From Lysobacter luteus (GTDB lineage Bacteria; Pseudomonadota; Gammaproteobacteria; Xanthomonadales; Xanthomonadaceae): 64,000 nt of DNA. Where the stretch lies: assembly GCF_907164845.1 (NCBI RefSeq), contig NZ_OU015430.1, forward strand, positions 2,284,001-2,348,000, given 5' to 3'. The notes beneath the pieces are model-generated. The model worked only from the letters and a program-made list of their open reading frames with translations, made no database searches and was not told the origin of the DNA. Position 1 is the stretch's first letter; each line of letters starts with the position of its first letter. The translations under genes were made by a program, and so were the position numbers. Positions 10,117-18,942 of this stretch are shown here, piece after piece.

Positions 10117-12138
10117 TCAGGCCGGCAGCTTGAAGTCGGCCACCGAACGACGGAGGTCGGCGGCGAGCTGCGCCAGGTTTCCAATCGACTGTGCGGTCTG
10201 GTTGGCGCCCTGGGTGGTCTGCGAGGTGATCTGCTGGATGGTGTGCATCGTCTGGGTGATGTTGGCCGCCGCACCGGACTGCTGCTGCGCGGCCGACGAG
10301 ATGCCCTGGATGAGGCCGGACAGGTCGGAAGACACCTTTTCGATCTCGCCCAGCGCGGTACCCGCGTCCTCGGCCAGCCGCGCACCGGCGACCACTTCCG
10401 AGGTCGTCTGCTCCATCGAGCTGACGGCCTCGTTGGTATCGGCCTGAATGGTCTGCACCAGCGATTCGATTCGCTTGGTCGCGTTGGACGAGCGTTCCGC
10501 GAGGCGCTGCACTTCGTCGGCCACCACCGCGAACCCGCGGCCGGCCTCACCGGCCGAGGCCGCCTGGATCGCTGCGTTCAGCGCCAGGATGTTGGTCTGC
10601 TCGGAAATGTCGTTGATCAGTTCAACGATGGAGCCGATTTCCTGCGAGGACTCACCCAGGCGCTTGATGCGCTTGGAGGTCTCCTGGATCTGGTCACGGA
10701 TGTTGTCCATGCCCTGGATCGTCTGGCGCACCACGCCGGCACCGGCCGTCGCGATCTGCACCGAGCGCTGCGCCACGTCCGCGGATTCGGCGGAGTTCTT
10801 CGAGACCTGGTCGATGCTGGCCGCGATTTCGCTGATGCGGTCGGAGGCGGAGGTGATCTCCTGCGCCTGGTGTTCCGCCGCCTCGGCCAGGTGCATGGCG
10901 GTTGCCTGCGTTTCCTGCGCGCTGGACGCCACCTGCACCGAGGTGTCGGTAATCGTCTGCACCAGGCTGCGCAGCTGCTCGACGGCGAAGTTGATGGAGT
11001 CCGCGATCGCGCCGGTCATGTCCTCGGTCACGGTCGCCTTCACGGTCAGGTCGCCTTCCGCGAGCGAGCCCATCTCGTCCAGCAGGCGCATGATCGCCTC
11101 CTGGTTGCGGTCGTTGAGTTCCTTCGTGGTCTGGTAGCGGGCCTGCTGCTGGCGGTTGAGCGACACCAGCAAGCCGACGATCGCCAGCAGCGCGAGCGCG
11201 CCGGAGATGATCGAGATCCACAGGTTGCCGAGGATGCTGGTGTCCTTCAGCGAGCCGAATGCGGTGAACGAATCGAACAGCGAGCGGCTGTCGGCCAGCA
11301 GCTTGTCGGAGCCGGAGGTGATCGCGTCGGCCGCGGCCTGCGCGCGGAACAGGTTCTGCGAGCTCGACAGGATCGCGTCGACGTCGGTCTTCATCTCCTG
11401 CCACAGGGTCTCGGACTGGCCGAGCGCCGACAGCGCGCCGGAATTGGACAGGGCGTTGATGCCGGTGGCCTCGTCGCCGTTGCGCAGGCCGGTCAGCACG
11501 TTGTCGAAGATCGCCACGTCGCGCACCAGGCCTTCGCCGGCCGCGGCGGCACCCGCGCCACCGGCGCGGATCTCAGTCACGCGGCGGGCCATGGTGCCCG
11601 ACAGCACGACCTGTCGCAGGGCGTAATAGACCTGCGAGGAGGGCGAACCGCTGGTGGACATAGCGCGGACCAGCTCGTCGAGGCTGGCCTGCAGCTGCGG
11701 CACGCGGCTGGTGAAGTTCTCGGCGTTCTCGGCCAGGCCCAGTACCGCGGCCTCACTCGCGATCAGCTGCTCGGCGCTCTTGTCGAGCGGCGCCCAGGTC
11801 TGGGAGACGGTGCGGATCGGTCCGGCGACGCCGGTCGTCTGGCCGAAGTTGGCGTTGAGGTCGTTGACGTTGTCGTCGATCTGCGCCTGGGTGTTCTTGA
11901 AGGCCGCGAAGGCCGCCGGGTCGCCGCCCACCGCGCCCTGGCCCTGGACCGCCAGCTGCTGCGACTGCACCTGCAATGCCGAGGCCGAAGCGCTTGCGCC
12001 GCCGAGGCGGGCCGCCTTCCATGTGGCGTAACCGGTGTTCAGGCCGAACACCAGCACCGACAGTCCCAACAGGATCAACCAGGTGTTGACCCCGACGTTG
12101 CGGGCCTTCCCGGCGACGGAATTCATCTCAGTGCTCAT
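10117..12138 (-). CDS. pilJ: Methyl-accepting chemotaxis protein PilJ
   Basis: A 673-residue chemoreceptor. A first membrane segment lies at residues ~18-38 ([19 protein letters not shown]), then a long periplasmic helical region, a second membrane segment near residues 305-328 ([20 protein letters not shown]), a HAMP region and the cytoplasmic signalling hairpin. The conserved hairpin tip reads [20 protein letters not shown] with [17 protein letters not shown] after it, near residue 525. PilJ senses pilus- or surface-linked input and controls ChpA through PilI/ChpC. It overlaps pilI by 11 bp and is followed by an 82-bp gap before chpA. Confidence 0.95.
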   Translation of the reverse strand: MSTEMNSVAGKARNVGVNTWLILLGLSVLVFGLNTGYATWKAARLGGASASASALQVQSQQLAVQGQGAVGGDPAAFAAFKNTQAQIDDNVNDLNANFGQTTGVAGPIRTVSQTWAPLDKSAEQLIASEAAVLGLAENAENFTSRVPQLQASLDELVRAMSTSGSPSSQVYYALRQVVLSGTMARRVTEIRAGGAGAAAAGEGLVRDVAIFDNVLTGLRNGDEATGINALSNSGALSALGQSETLWQEMKTDVDAILSSSQNLFRAQAAADAITSGSDKLLADSRSLFDSFTAFGSLKDTSILGNLWISIISGALALLAIVGLLVSLNRQQQARYQTTKELNDRNQEAIMRLLDEMGSLAEGDLTVKATVTEDMTGAIADSINFAVEQLRSLVQTITDTSVQVASSAQETQATAMHLAEAAEHQAQEITSASDRISEIAASIDQVSKNSAESADVAQRSVQIATAGAGVVRQTIQGMDNIRDQIQETSKRIKRLGESSQEIGSIVELINDISEQTNILALNAAIQAASAGEAGRGFAVVADEVQRLAERSSNATKRIESLVQTIQADTNEAVSSMEQTTSEVVAGARLAEDAGTALGEIEKVSSDLSGLIQGISSAAQQQSGAAANITQTMHTIQQITSQTTQGANQTAQSIGNLAQLAADLRRSVADFKLPA

Positions 12139-12763
12139 GTTCGACCTCGAGTGTGGTGCTGACGCCGGCGGGACCGGTGTAGGGCGCGTTGGTACGGGGA
12201 TCGGGCCGCGTCATGTCGGACGCGGCCTGTCTGAATTCGGGCGTGCGGGCGAGCCGCTCGAGGCTGAAGACGCCCCAGGCGGTTCCGTCCAGGCGGTAGG
12301 CCCGGTCGATGAAATGGCTGTAGCGGCCGTCGGCCAGGCCGGCGGCGGCCTCGTCGCCGGGAGGCAGCAGGTGCTGCTCGTTGAAGCTGCGCTGGCCGTG
12401 GAGTTCGTCGATCAGCACCGCGACGTCGCCGCCCGGCTGTCGGACCAGCAGGATGCGCTGGCTCTCGTGCAGGACCGTGCGCTCGCCCTCGAGGAACTGC
12501 TTGAGGTCGACGATCGGCAGCAGGCTGCCACGGACGTTGGCCAGCCCGAGCATCCAGGGCTGCGCGCCGGGGACCGGGGTGACCTGCGGCAACGGCAGGA
12601 TTTCCAGCACCTCGCCGAAGTCCGATGCCAGCCGGCGGGCGCCGATGCGGTAGCCGACCCCGCGCCACAGGCCCGGGGCGTCGAGCTGCTCGGGCAGGCC
12701 GGCCACGTGCGCCAGGCTGCGGCGCTCGTAGTCGACCAGTACGTCAAAGGGTGCGGACGTCAT
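12128..12763 (-). CDS. pilI: CheW-like coupling protein PilI
   Basis: A 211-residue protein with a CheW fold: [62 protein letters not shown] and a C-terminal [14 protein letters not shown]. The family role is to bridge the receptor PilJ and the kinase ChpA. The ATG at 12763 was chosen because it sits 14 bp after pilH and begins right before the CheW homology; an upstream extension to 12871 would run into pilH. The tail after residue ~195 ([19 protein letters not shown]) is not part of the fold. Confidence 0.92.
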   Translation of the reverse strand: MTSAPFDVLVDYERRSLAHVAGLPEQLDAPGLWRGVGYRIGARRLASDFGEVLEILPLPQVTPVPGAQPWMLGLANVRGSLLPIVDLKQFLEGERTVLHESQRILLVRQPGGDVAVLIDELHGQRSFNEQHLLPPGDEAAAGLADGRYSHFIDRAYRLDGTAWGVFSLERLARTPEFRQAASDMTRPDPRTNAPYTGPAGVSTTLEVEHEH

Positions 12764-12777
12764 GGCGTGGGAACCGC

Positions 12778-13143
12778 TCACGACCCCAGCAGCGCGTTGA
12801 TGCGTGCGATCAGCTCGTCTTCGCGTGGCGGCTTGACGATGTAGTCCTTCGCGCCTTGGCGCAGGCCCCACGCCTTGTCGGTCTCCATGCCCTTGGTGCT
12901 GACGATCAGCACGGGGATGGCCTTGGTCTCGTCATCCCGCGACAGCGCGCGGGTGGCCTGGAAGCCGTTCATGCCCGGCAGGATCACGTCCATCAGGACC
13001 AGGTCGGGCTGCTCGCGGCGGCACACGTCGATGCCGTCCTCGGCGCTTCCCGAGGCCAGTACGTCGTGGCCGTTGCGCTCGAGCAATTGGGTCAGGACCG
13101 CCGTATCGGTCGGCGAGTCCTCGATCAGAAGAATACGTGCCAT
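12778..13143 (-). CDS. pilH: Twitching motility response regulator PilH
   Basis: A single-domain CheY-like receiver of 121 residues. It has the acidic pair IEDS, the phosphoacceptor aspartate (~52) in LVLMDVILPGMNG, the switch threonine/serine region VLIVSTKGMETDKAWG and the lysine in YIVKPP. In Pseudomonas PilH opposes or buffers PilG signalling to the PilT side of pilus extension and retraction; the same role is inferred here from order in the operon. It lies 18 bp after pilG. Confidence 0.93.
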   Translation of the reverse strand: MARILLIEDSPTDTAVLTQLLERNGHDVLASGSAEDGIDVCRREQPDLVLMDVILPGMNGFQATRALSRDDETKAIPVLIVSTKGMETDKAWGLRQGAKDYIVKPPREDELIARINALLGS

Positions 13144-13161
13144 TGGTGCCCTACCCCCCGG

Positions 13162-13560
13162 TCAGGCGTTGACGTGCGTGCGGATCGCGTCGAGGAGTTC
13201 CTCGCGCGTGAATGGCTTGGTCAGGTACTGCTCGGAACCGACGATCCGGCCCCGCGCCTTGTCGAAAAGGCCATCCTTCGACGACAGCATGATGACCGGT
13301 GTGCTCTTGAAAATCTGGTTGTTCTTGATCAGCGCGCAGGTCTGGTAGCCATCCAGGCGCGGCATCATGATGTCGACGAAGATGATCTGCGGCTGCTGGT
13401 CGGCGATCTTGGCCAATGCCTCGAACCCGTCGGTGGCGGTGACCACCGAGCAACCCTCGCGCTTGAGCAACGTTTCAGCGGTACGGCGGATGGTCTTGGA
13501 GTCATCGATAACCATGACTCGCAACCCATCGAGGCTGCCGTTGCGACCCTCGTCCTGCAT
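13162..13560 (-). CDS. pilG: Twitching motility response regulator PilG
   Basis: A 132-residue CheY-like receiver and first gene of the Pil-Chp operon. Motifs are VMVIDDSKTIRRT, phosphoacceptor aspartate near residue 62 in IIFVDIMMPRLDGYQT, VIMLSSKDGLFDKARG and the lysine of YLTKPF. PilG is the output regulator promoting pilus extension in the family. The ATG at 13560 is preceded by AGGGGAC, a plausible ribosome binding site, and lies about 60 bp downstream of a sigma70-like promoter; a longer frame to 13659 has no homology and would start upstream of the promoter. Confidence 0.94.
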   Translation of the reverse strand: MQDEGRNGSLDGLRVMVIDDSKTIRRTAETLLKREGCSVVTATDGFEALAKIADQQPQIIFVDIMMPRLDGYQTCALIKNNQIFKSTPVIMLSSKDGLFDKARGRIVGSEQYLTKPFTREELLDAIRTHVNA

Positions 13561-13621
13561 GTTCCAGTGTCCCCTGTTGCGAAGCGCCGACGCGGAATCC
13601 CCGGCGCGTCGCGTGGTTGCC

Positions 13622-13650
13622 TTTATTCCAAGCCGCGGGTGCGCTGTCAA
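13622..13650 (-). promoter_or_regulatory. Sigma70-type promoter of the pilG operon
   Basis: On the minus strand a perfect -35 TTGACA (13650-13645) is separated by exactly 17 bp from AATAAA (13627-13622). It stands about 60 bp before the pilG ATG in the divergent gshB/pilG intergenic region. This is the best match to a housekeeping promoter seen in the window. Confidence 0.72.
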
Positions 13651-13753
13651 GCTCGGCAAGCGTTGCTGACGAACATGAATGCGATCGCGGTCGCCAAGGT
13701 GGCCGTGGGACGCCTGCTACCATCGCCGCGTTCCCCCCCCGCGCAGAGCCGCC

Positions 13754-14707
13754 ATGCCGCTCGACATCGTCGTCGTGATGGACCCGATCGGGTCGATCCG
13801 GATCGCCAAGGACTCCACGTTCGCGATGTTGCTGGAAGCGCAACGGCGCGGCCACCGGCTCTGGTACGTGGACCCGGGCGGCCTGGCGGTGGATGCCGGC
13901 CGCGCGGTGGCAACGGTCGCGCCGCTGTCGGTGGCCGACGATCCGGCCCACTGGTTCGACCTGGGCGCCCCCGCCCGGCTGGAGCTTGGCCCCGGCCACG
14001 TCGTGCTGATGCGCAAGGACCCGCCGGTGGACAGCGAGTTCATCCACGACACCCAGGTGCTGAGCCTGGCCGCGCGCGCCGGGGCGCTGGTGGTCAACGA
14101 CCCGCAGGGCCTGCGCGACTACAACGAGAAGCTCGCCGCGCTGCTGTTCCCGCAATGCTGCCCGCCGACACTGGTCACCCGCCGCGCGTCCGACCTCAAG
14201 GCGTTCGTGGCCGAGCACGGCGATACGGTGCTCAAGCCGCTCGACGGCATGGGCGGGCGGTCGATCTTCCGCCTGTCCCACGGTGACGCCAACGCCAACG
14301 TGATCCTGGAGACCCTGACCCAGGGTGGGCAAAGCCTGGCGATGGCGCAGCGCTACCTGCCGGAGATCACCGGTGGCGACAAGCGGATCCTGCTGATCGA
14401 CGGCGAACCGGTCGACTACTGCCTGGCGCGCATCCCGCAGGGCGACGACTTCCGCGGCAACCTTGCCGTGGGCGGGCGTGGCGAGGGCCGCCCGCTCACC
14501 GACCGCGACCGCTGGATCGCCGCCCAGGTCGGGCCGGAAATGAAGGCGCGCGGGATGCTGTTCGTCGGCCTGGACGTGATCGGCGACTGGCTGACCGAAG
14601 TAAACGTCACCAGTCCGACCTGCATCCGCGAGCTGGACGCACAGTTCGGGCTCAACATCTGCGCCGACCTGTTCGACGTGATCGAAGCCCGCGCCGGGGC
14701 ACGATGA
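13754..14707 (+). CDS. gshB: Glutathione synthetase
   Basis: A 317-residue ATP-grasp ligase of standard GshB length. It has the N-terminal VVMDPIGSIRIAKDSTFAML, LMRKDPPVDSEFIHDTQVL, the ATP-grasp VLKPLDGMGGRSIFRL, the ATP-loop region GDKRILLIDGEP and the Mg-binding EVNVTSPTCIRELD. It adds glycine to gamma-glutamylcysteine in the cytoplasm. The ATG at 13754 begins the conserved MPLDIVVVMDPI; upstream sequence in frame lacks homology. The stop overlaps the start of the tonB-like gene by ATGA. Confidence 0.96.
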   Translation: MPLDIVVVMDPIGSIRIAKDSTFAMLLEAQRRGHRLWYVDPGGLAVDAGRAVATVAPLSVADDPAHWFDLGAPARLELGPGHVVLMRKDPPVDSEFIHDTQVLSLAARAGALVVNDPQGLRDYNEKLAALLFPQCCPPTLVTRRASDLKAFVAEHGDTVLKPLDGMGGRSIFRLSHGDANANVILETLTQGGQSLAMAQRYLPEITGGDKRILLIDGEPVDYCLARIPQGDDFRGNLAVGGRGEGRPLTDRDRWIAAQVGPEMKARGMLFVGLDVIGDWLTEVNVTSPTCIRELDAQFGLNICADLFDVIEARAGAR

Positions 14708-15579
14708 GCACGCTGGTGGCACCCGCGGCCGGCATCGACGAGGGCCAGCGACTGACCGCCACCACGGTGCTGTCACTGCTGGTGCACGGCATCGTGCTGC
14801 TCGGTGTCGGCTTCGCGGTGGAAAGCGCGGCACCCGTAGTGCCGACGCTGGACGTCATCCTGACCCGGACCTCCACCGAACTGACGCCCGCGCAGGCCGA
14901 CTTCCTCGCACAGGCGAACAACCAGGGCGGCGGCGAGCATGACAAGAGCAGCCGCCCGCGCGACACCCAGTCGGGCCCGCTGCCGCAGGCCACCAGCGGG
15001 GTCGCGCCGCGCGAACTGCGCGCGCAGTCGCCGGCGCCGCAGCCACCGCCGCAAGCCCGCGTGGTCAGCAGCACCCGCGGTGAGGCCAACACCGCGACCG
15101 CCAAGGCGACCCCGCCACCGGACGAGCGCACCCTTCCGCCGGGCGAGGAGAAGATCAGCCACGACATGGCGATGGCCCGGCTCGCCGCCGAGATCCACCT
15201 GCGCTCGGAGCGGTACGCCAAGCGCCCCAAGCGCAAGTTCGTCTCGGCCAGCACCACCGAGTACGCGTGGGCCGGCTACCTGCGCGAGTGGGTCGACCGG
15301 GTCGAGCGCGTGGGCAACCTCAACTATCCCGACGAGGCGCGTCGGCGCCGGCTGGCCGGCCAGGTGGTCATCAGCGTCGCGATCCGGCGCGATGGCAGCG
15401 TCGAGGACACCGGCATCGTGGTGTCCAGCGGCATTCCGTTGCTGGATGCGTCAGCGCTGCGCATCGCGCAGCTGGCCGAGCCGTACCCGCCCTTGCCGAA
15501 ATCGGAAGATGACCCGGACGTCCTGCACGTGACCCGGACCTGGGCGTTCCTGCCGGGCGGCGAGCTGGTCGACCGCTAG
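14704..15579 (+). CDS. TonB-family energy transducer-like protein
   Basis: A 291-residue protein with one N-terminal membrane anchor (residues ~20-38, TVLSLLVHGIVLLGVGF), a periplasmic Pro/Gln/Thr-rich linker (~60-150), and a C-terminal TonB-type domain (~200-290) reading YPDEARRRRLAGQVVISVAIRRD and later PYPPLPKS. TonB proteins pass proton-motive energy to outer-membrane receptors; no ExbB/ExbD or receptor is adjacent. It is translationally coupled to gshB (ATGA). The neighbouring Pil-Chp operon is notable because a tonB homologue next to this locus has, as I recall, been tied to twitching in Xylella. It could equally serve a TolA-like role. Confidence 0.8.
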   Translation: MSTLVAPAAGIDEGQRLTATTVLSLLVHGIVLLGVGFAVESAAPVVPTLDVILTRTSTELTPAQADFLAQANNQGGGEHDKSSRPRDTQSGPLPQATSGVAPRELRAQSPAPQPPPQARVVSSTRGEANTATAKATPPPDERTLPPGEEKISHDMAMARLAAEIHLRSERYAKRPKRKFVSASTTEYAWAGYLREWVDRVERVGNLNYPDEARRRRLAGQVVISVAIRRDGSVEDTGIVVSSGIPLLDASALRIAQLAEPYPPLPKSEDDPDVLHVTRTWAFLPGGELVDR

Positions 15580-15609
15580 GCGCTTGCCGGAGGCGGCCTC
15601 GCCGGAGGG

Positions 15610-16305
15610 TCAGCGCGCGTCGCGCAGGGCCTGCTGCTGGGCCAGGGTCAGCGCGACCTGGTTGCGCAGATAGGTCGGTTCGACCTTCTCGGGCGCGAGC
15701 AACTCGCCGCGGGCGGCGCACATCGCCGCCAGCCGGGCGACGTCGGCGGCATGCGGCAGCGCTGCCGCGTCCACGCGGGCCAAGCGCCGGGCCAGGCGCG
15801 ACTGGAGCGCACCGTCGCAGGCCGCCAGCCCGGTTCCGACGGCCAGCCAGCTGTCCGCCCCACCGGGCAACTCGACCGCCTCCGGCGGACCGACGCTTTC
15901 CGCCGCGAGCAGCGTCTGTGCGTCGCCTTCGCGCCGATAGGCCCCGGCGTACACTTCGCCCATGCGCGCGTCGATGCTGGCCAGCACCAGCCCCTCGCCG
16001 GCCTGCCATGCCAAGGCCGCCAGGGTCGATACCGCAACCATCGGCCGGTCCAGGGCGAGGGCGATGCCCTGCCCGACCGCGATGGCCAGCCGCACGCCGG
16101 TGAAGGCGCCCGGTCCACGGCCGATGGCGATGACGTCCAGTTGCGATTTCGCCAAGCCAGCCTCGGCCAGCAGGGCGTCCGCCCACGGCAGCGCGAGTTC
16201 GGCATGGCGGCGGGGCGCGACCTCGAAGCGCTCCCGCACCTCACCGTTATCCCATAGCGCGACCGAGCAGGCCTCGGTCGCCAGTTCGAACGCAAGCAGT
16301 TTCAT
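15610..16305 (-). CDS. tsaB: tRNA threonylcarbamoyladenosine biosynthesis protein TsaB
   Basis: A 231-residue ASKHA-fold protein with MKLLAFELATEACSVAL at the N-terminus, HAELALPWADALLAEAGL, and the signature IGRGPGAFTGVRLAIAVGQG near residue 65. TsaB is the non-catalytic partner of TsaD/TsaE in making t6A37 in ANN-decoding tRNAs. The ATG at 16305 overlaps the yoaA stop (ATGA), as in a translationally coupled pair; the yoaA-tsaB adjacency also occurs in E. coli. Confidence 0.94.
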   Translation of the reverse strand: MKLLAFELATEACSVALWDNGEVRERFEVAPRRHAELALPWADALLAEAGLAKSQLDVIAIGRGPGAFTGVRLAIAVGQGIALALDRPMVAVSTLAALAWQAGEGLVLASIDARMGEVYAGAYRREGDAQTLLAAESVGPPEAVELPGGADSWLAVGTGLAACDGALQSRLARRLARVDAAALPHAADVARLAAMCAARGELLAPEKVEPTYLRNQVALTLAQQQALRDAR

Positions 16306-18395
16306 GGCATCTCCGGTGCCGGCGCGACGGCCGATTCTGGTGCAAAGAACGCCTCGACATCCTCGAGCTGGCGCGTCCTGGGCAGCGGCGGCAGCGAGTC
16401 CATGAACACCCGCCCGTAGCTCTTGCCCACCAGGCGGGGATCGCACAACACCAGCACGCCGCGATCGGACTCGCTGCGGATCAACCGGCCGGCGCCCTGC
16501 TTGAGCGCGATCACCGCCTGCGGCAACTGCTCATCGCGGAACGGGTTGCCGCCACTGCGCCGGATCGCTTCCAGCCTCGCCTCGAACACCGGGTCGTCCG
16601 GCGCACCGAACGGCAGCTTGTCGATGACGACCACGCTGAGCGCATCGCCGGCGACGTCCACGCCTTCCCGGAAGCTCGCCGCGCCGAGCAGGACGCCATT
16701 GCCGGACGCGCGGAAGCGCTCGAGCAGCACCGGCCGCGGCGCCTCGCCCTGCACGAACAATGGCCACGGCGCCGGGTCCGCCGGGTCGCGCAGCAGCGCG
16801 GCCGCCTCGCGCAGTGCGCGGTGCGAGGCGAACAGCACGAAGGCACGCCCGGCCGACGCCGCCAGCACGGGCCGGACCGCGTCGATGATCGACGCGGTGT
16901 AATGGCGCGCCGACGGCTCGGGCAATCCGCGCGGCAGGTAGCACAGCGCCTGGCGCGGCCAGTCGAACGGGCTCGGTGCGAGCAGGGTCTCCGGCTCCTT
17001 GAGGCCGAGCTTGATCGCGAAATGTTCGAAACGCCCGCCGATCGCGAGGGTGGCCGAGGTGAACACCCACGCCGCCTGCGAGCGCGCGCGGTGCCTGGCC
17101 AGCGGGCCGGCGACATCGAGCGGGGTGCGGCTCAGCCGGAACCCGCGGGCGGTGAGTTCGTACCAGAGCACGCTGGCATCGTCGTCGCGGGCCAGCGGGC
17201 CGCGGTCGTCGGGGGGCGACCCGTCCTCATCCGTGGTCCCGTCGGTCGCTACGGGAGTCGTGTCCGGGTCGGCATCGGTATCGACGTAACCGGCATCGTC
17301 GCCATCCGCGTCGCGCCAGCGAAGCAGGCGTTGTTCGAACTCCTTCGCCCGTGCGGTGCAGCTGTCGAAGCCGGGTGCCGCCTCGCGCAGCGGCAGCAAC
17401 GCCGCGTGCAAGGTCCGCAACGCGTCCAGCAGGCCGTCCAGCGCGGCTTCCGCGTTGCCGTCCTCGGCTGCCCGTCGGCGGGTGCCACGGACCGGCAACT
17501 CGTCCATCGCCGCGCGCAGGCCGCGAACGGCCTGTTCGAGCGCGCGGGTCGGTTCCTGCAGCACCGCCAGCGCGCCGGGCGCCTGCTTGCACTCGGCCAG
17601 CGCATCGCGTGCCAGCTCGACCAGCGGCCGCGCGCTCAGTGCCTCGCCGAAAAACTGCGCGGCCAGTTCGGGCAGCTGGTGCGCCTCGTCGATCACGAAG
17701 GCCTGCGCCCCGGGCAGGATCTCGCCAAACCCTTCCTGCTTCAGGGCCAGGTCGGCCAGCAGCAGGTGGTGGTTGACCACCACCACGTCGGCCGCCTGCG
17801 CGCGCTGGCGCGCCTGCACGACGAAGCACTCGTTGAAGAACGGACACTCGCTGCCCAGGCAGTTGTCGGCGGTGGAAGTGACCATCGGCAGCAGCGGCGA
17901 GTCGTCCGGCAGCGCTTCCAGTTCGGCCAGGTCGCCCATGCGGGTGCGCCCGGCCCAGGCGACGATGCGCTGGAACTGCCCGGCCATCTCGCGGCTGTGG
18001 AAACGCCCCTCGCCCTTCGCCTGCTCCAGGCGGTAATGGCACAGGTAGTTGGCCCGGCCCTTCAGCAGTGCCGTCTTGACGCCGATGCCGAGCGCATCGC
18101 GCACGCGCGGCAGGTCGCGGTGGTACAGCTGGTCCTGCAGCGCGCGGGTGCCGGTGGAGATGATCGTCTTCAATCCCGACAGGATCGCCGGCACCAGGTA
18201 GGCGAACGTCTTGCCGGTACCGGTGCCGGCTTCGGCCAGCAGCACGCCCCGGCGATCGAAGGCGCCGGCGATGGCGGCGGCAAGGTCCTGCTGCGCGGAA
18301 CGCGGCGCGAACGCGGCGATGTTGCGCGCCAGGTCGCCGCCCTCGCTCAGCGCCGCGCGGCTGGCGGTGCCGAGTCGGCTGCCTGCCTCACCCAT
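16302..18395 (-). CDS. yoaA: DinG/XPD-type ATP-dependent helicase YoaA
   Basis: A 697-residue superfamily 2 helicase. The Walker A EAGTGTGKT is near residue 57 and the DEAH box VIDEAHQLPEL near 233. Four cysteines at about 118, 177, 181 and 188 (YLC, DNC, SEC, NEC) form the expected 4Fe-4S site of the XPD/DinG group. The C-terminal motor has GAASFREGVDVAG and ALKQGAGRLIRSESDRG. YoaA works with the Hol-C clamp-loader subunit at stalled forks in E. coli. An Asp-rich insert at about residues 365-410 is unusual. The start at 18395 is one base after the lipoprotein stop; the upstream open frame is a shadow of that gene. Confidence 0.9.
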   Translation of the reverse strand: MGEAGSRLGTASRAALSEGGDLARNIAAFAPRSAQQDLAAAIAGAFDRRGVLLAEAGTGTGKTFAYLVPAILSGLKTIISTGTRALQDQLYHRDLPRVRDALGIGVKTALLKGRANYLCHYRLEQAKGEGRFHSREMAGQFQRIVAWAGRTRMGDLAELEALPDDSPLLPMVTSTADNCLGSECPFFNECFVVQARQRAQAADVVVVNHHLLLADLALKQEGFGEILPGAQAFVIDEAHQLPELAAQFFGEALSARPLVELARDALAECKQAPGALAVLQEPTRALEQAVRGLRAAMDELPVRGTRRRAAEDGNAEAALDGLLDALRTLHAALLPLREAAPGFDSCTARAKEFEQRLLRWRDADGDDAGYVDTDADPDTTPVATDGTTDEDGSPPDDRGPLARDDDASVLWYELTARGFRLSRTPLDVAGPLARHRARSQAAWVFTSATLAIGGRFEHFAIKLGLKEPETLLAPSPFDWPRQALCYLPRGLPEPSARHYTASIIDAVRPVLAASAGRAFVLFASHRALREAAALLRDPADPAPWPLFVQGEAPRPVLLERFRASGNGVLLGAASFREGVDVAGDALSVVVIDKLPFGAPDDPVFEARLEAIRRSGGNPFRDEQLPQAVIALKQGAGRLIRSESDRGVLVLCDPRLVGKSYGRVFMDSLPPLPRTRQLEDVEAFFAPESAVAPAPEMP

Positions 18396-18396
18396 C

Positions 18397-18942
18397 TCAG
18401 TAACGCGGGGGCGGGGTGACGGTGCAGGCGTCGCGCGCGCTGCGGGCGTCGGTGACCGTGGCTGCGACGACGGCTGCGCCAGTCGCGGGATCGATGCGTG
18501 CGGGCGCGCGGGCCTGCGCGACCTGGGCCACCGTTTCCCAATGGCGGCGACACAGAGGGCCGACTCCGGCACCCAACCCGGCGCCCTGCCGGGCAAGTCG
18601 TTCGGCAAGGTCGAGGTCGCCCAGCAGCAGTGCGACCTCCGCGCGCTCCTGCAGCAACGCAGGATCCGCCGGGCTCATGGCTAGCGCCTGGTCGAGCCGC
18701 TCGGCCGCCTCGGCGGCCTGGCCCTGCCGACGCAGGTCATCGGCGTCGGCGCGCAAATCCTGCACCTGCGGATTGCCAAGCGGGCGCACGACCAGCTCTT
18801 CCGTCGCCGCGGCGCCGGCCCGCTCGATCGCCGCCAGTGCGGCGGCGGCATCGAACGCCGGCAATTCGGGCGCCGACGGAGCGCTTGCACAGCCCGACGC
18901 CACCACCACGGCCAATGACAGTGCAGCCAGCCGCGGGGTCAC
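18397..18942 (-). CDS. Small lipoprotein with a TPR-like helical region
   Basis: A 181-residue predicted outer-membrane lipoprotein. It starts at GTG (GTGA overlap with the mrcB stop), has an N-terminal hydrophobic signal LAALSLAVVVASGC with the lipobox cysteine near residue 18, and a helical repeat region at ~60-125 (AAEAAERLDQALAMSPADPALLQERAEVALLLG) that reads like one or two TPR units. It sits between mrcB and yoaA. By position it may act with PBP1B in the manner of the LpoB/CpoB activators, but sequence gives no direct support; treat the function as unknown. Confidence 0.8.
   Translation of the reverse strand: MTPRLAALSLAVVVASGCASAPSAPELPAFDAAAALAAIERAGAAATEELVVRPLGNPQVQDLRADADDLRRQGQAAEAAERLDQALAMSPADPALLQERAEVALLLGDLDLAERLARQGAGLGAGVGPLCRRHWETVAQVAQARAPARIDPATGAAVVAATVTDARSARDACTVTPPPRY

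Noticed and set aside
18396-18608. N-terminal extension of the YoaA protein by 71 residues
   Set aside because: It overlaps the lipoprotein gene and has no helicase homology; ATG 18395 follows that gene by one base.
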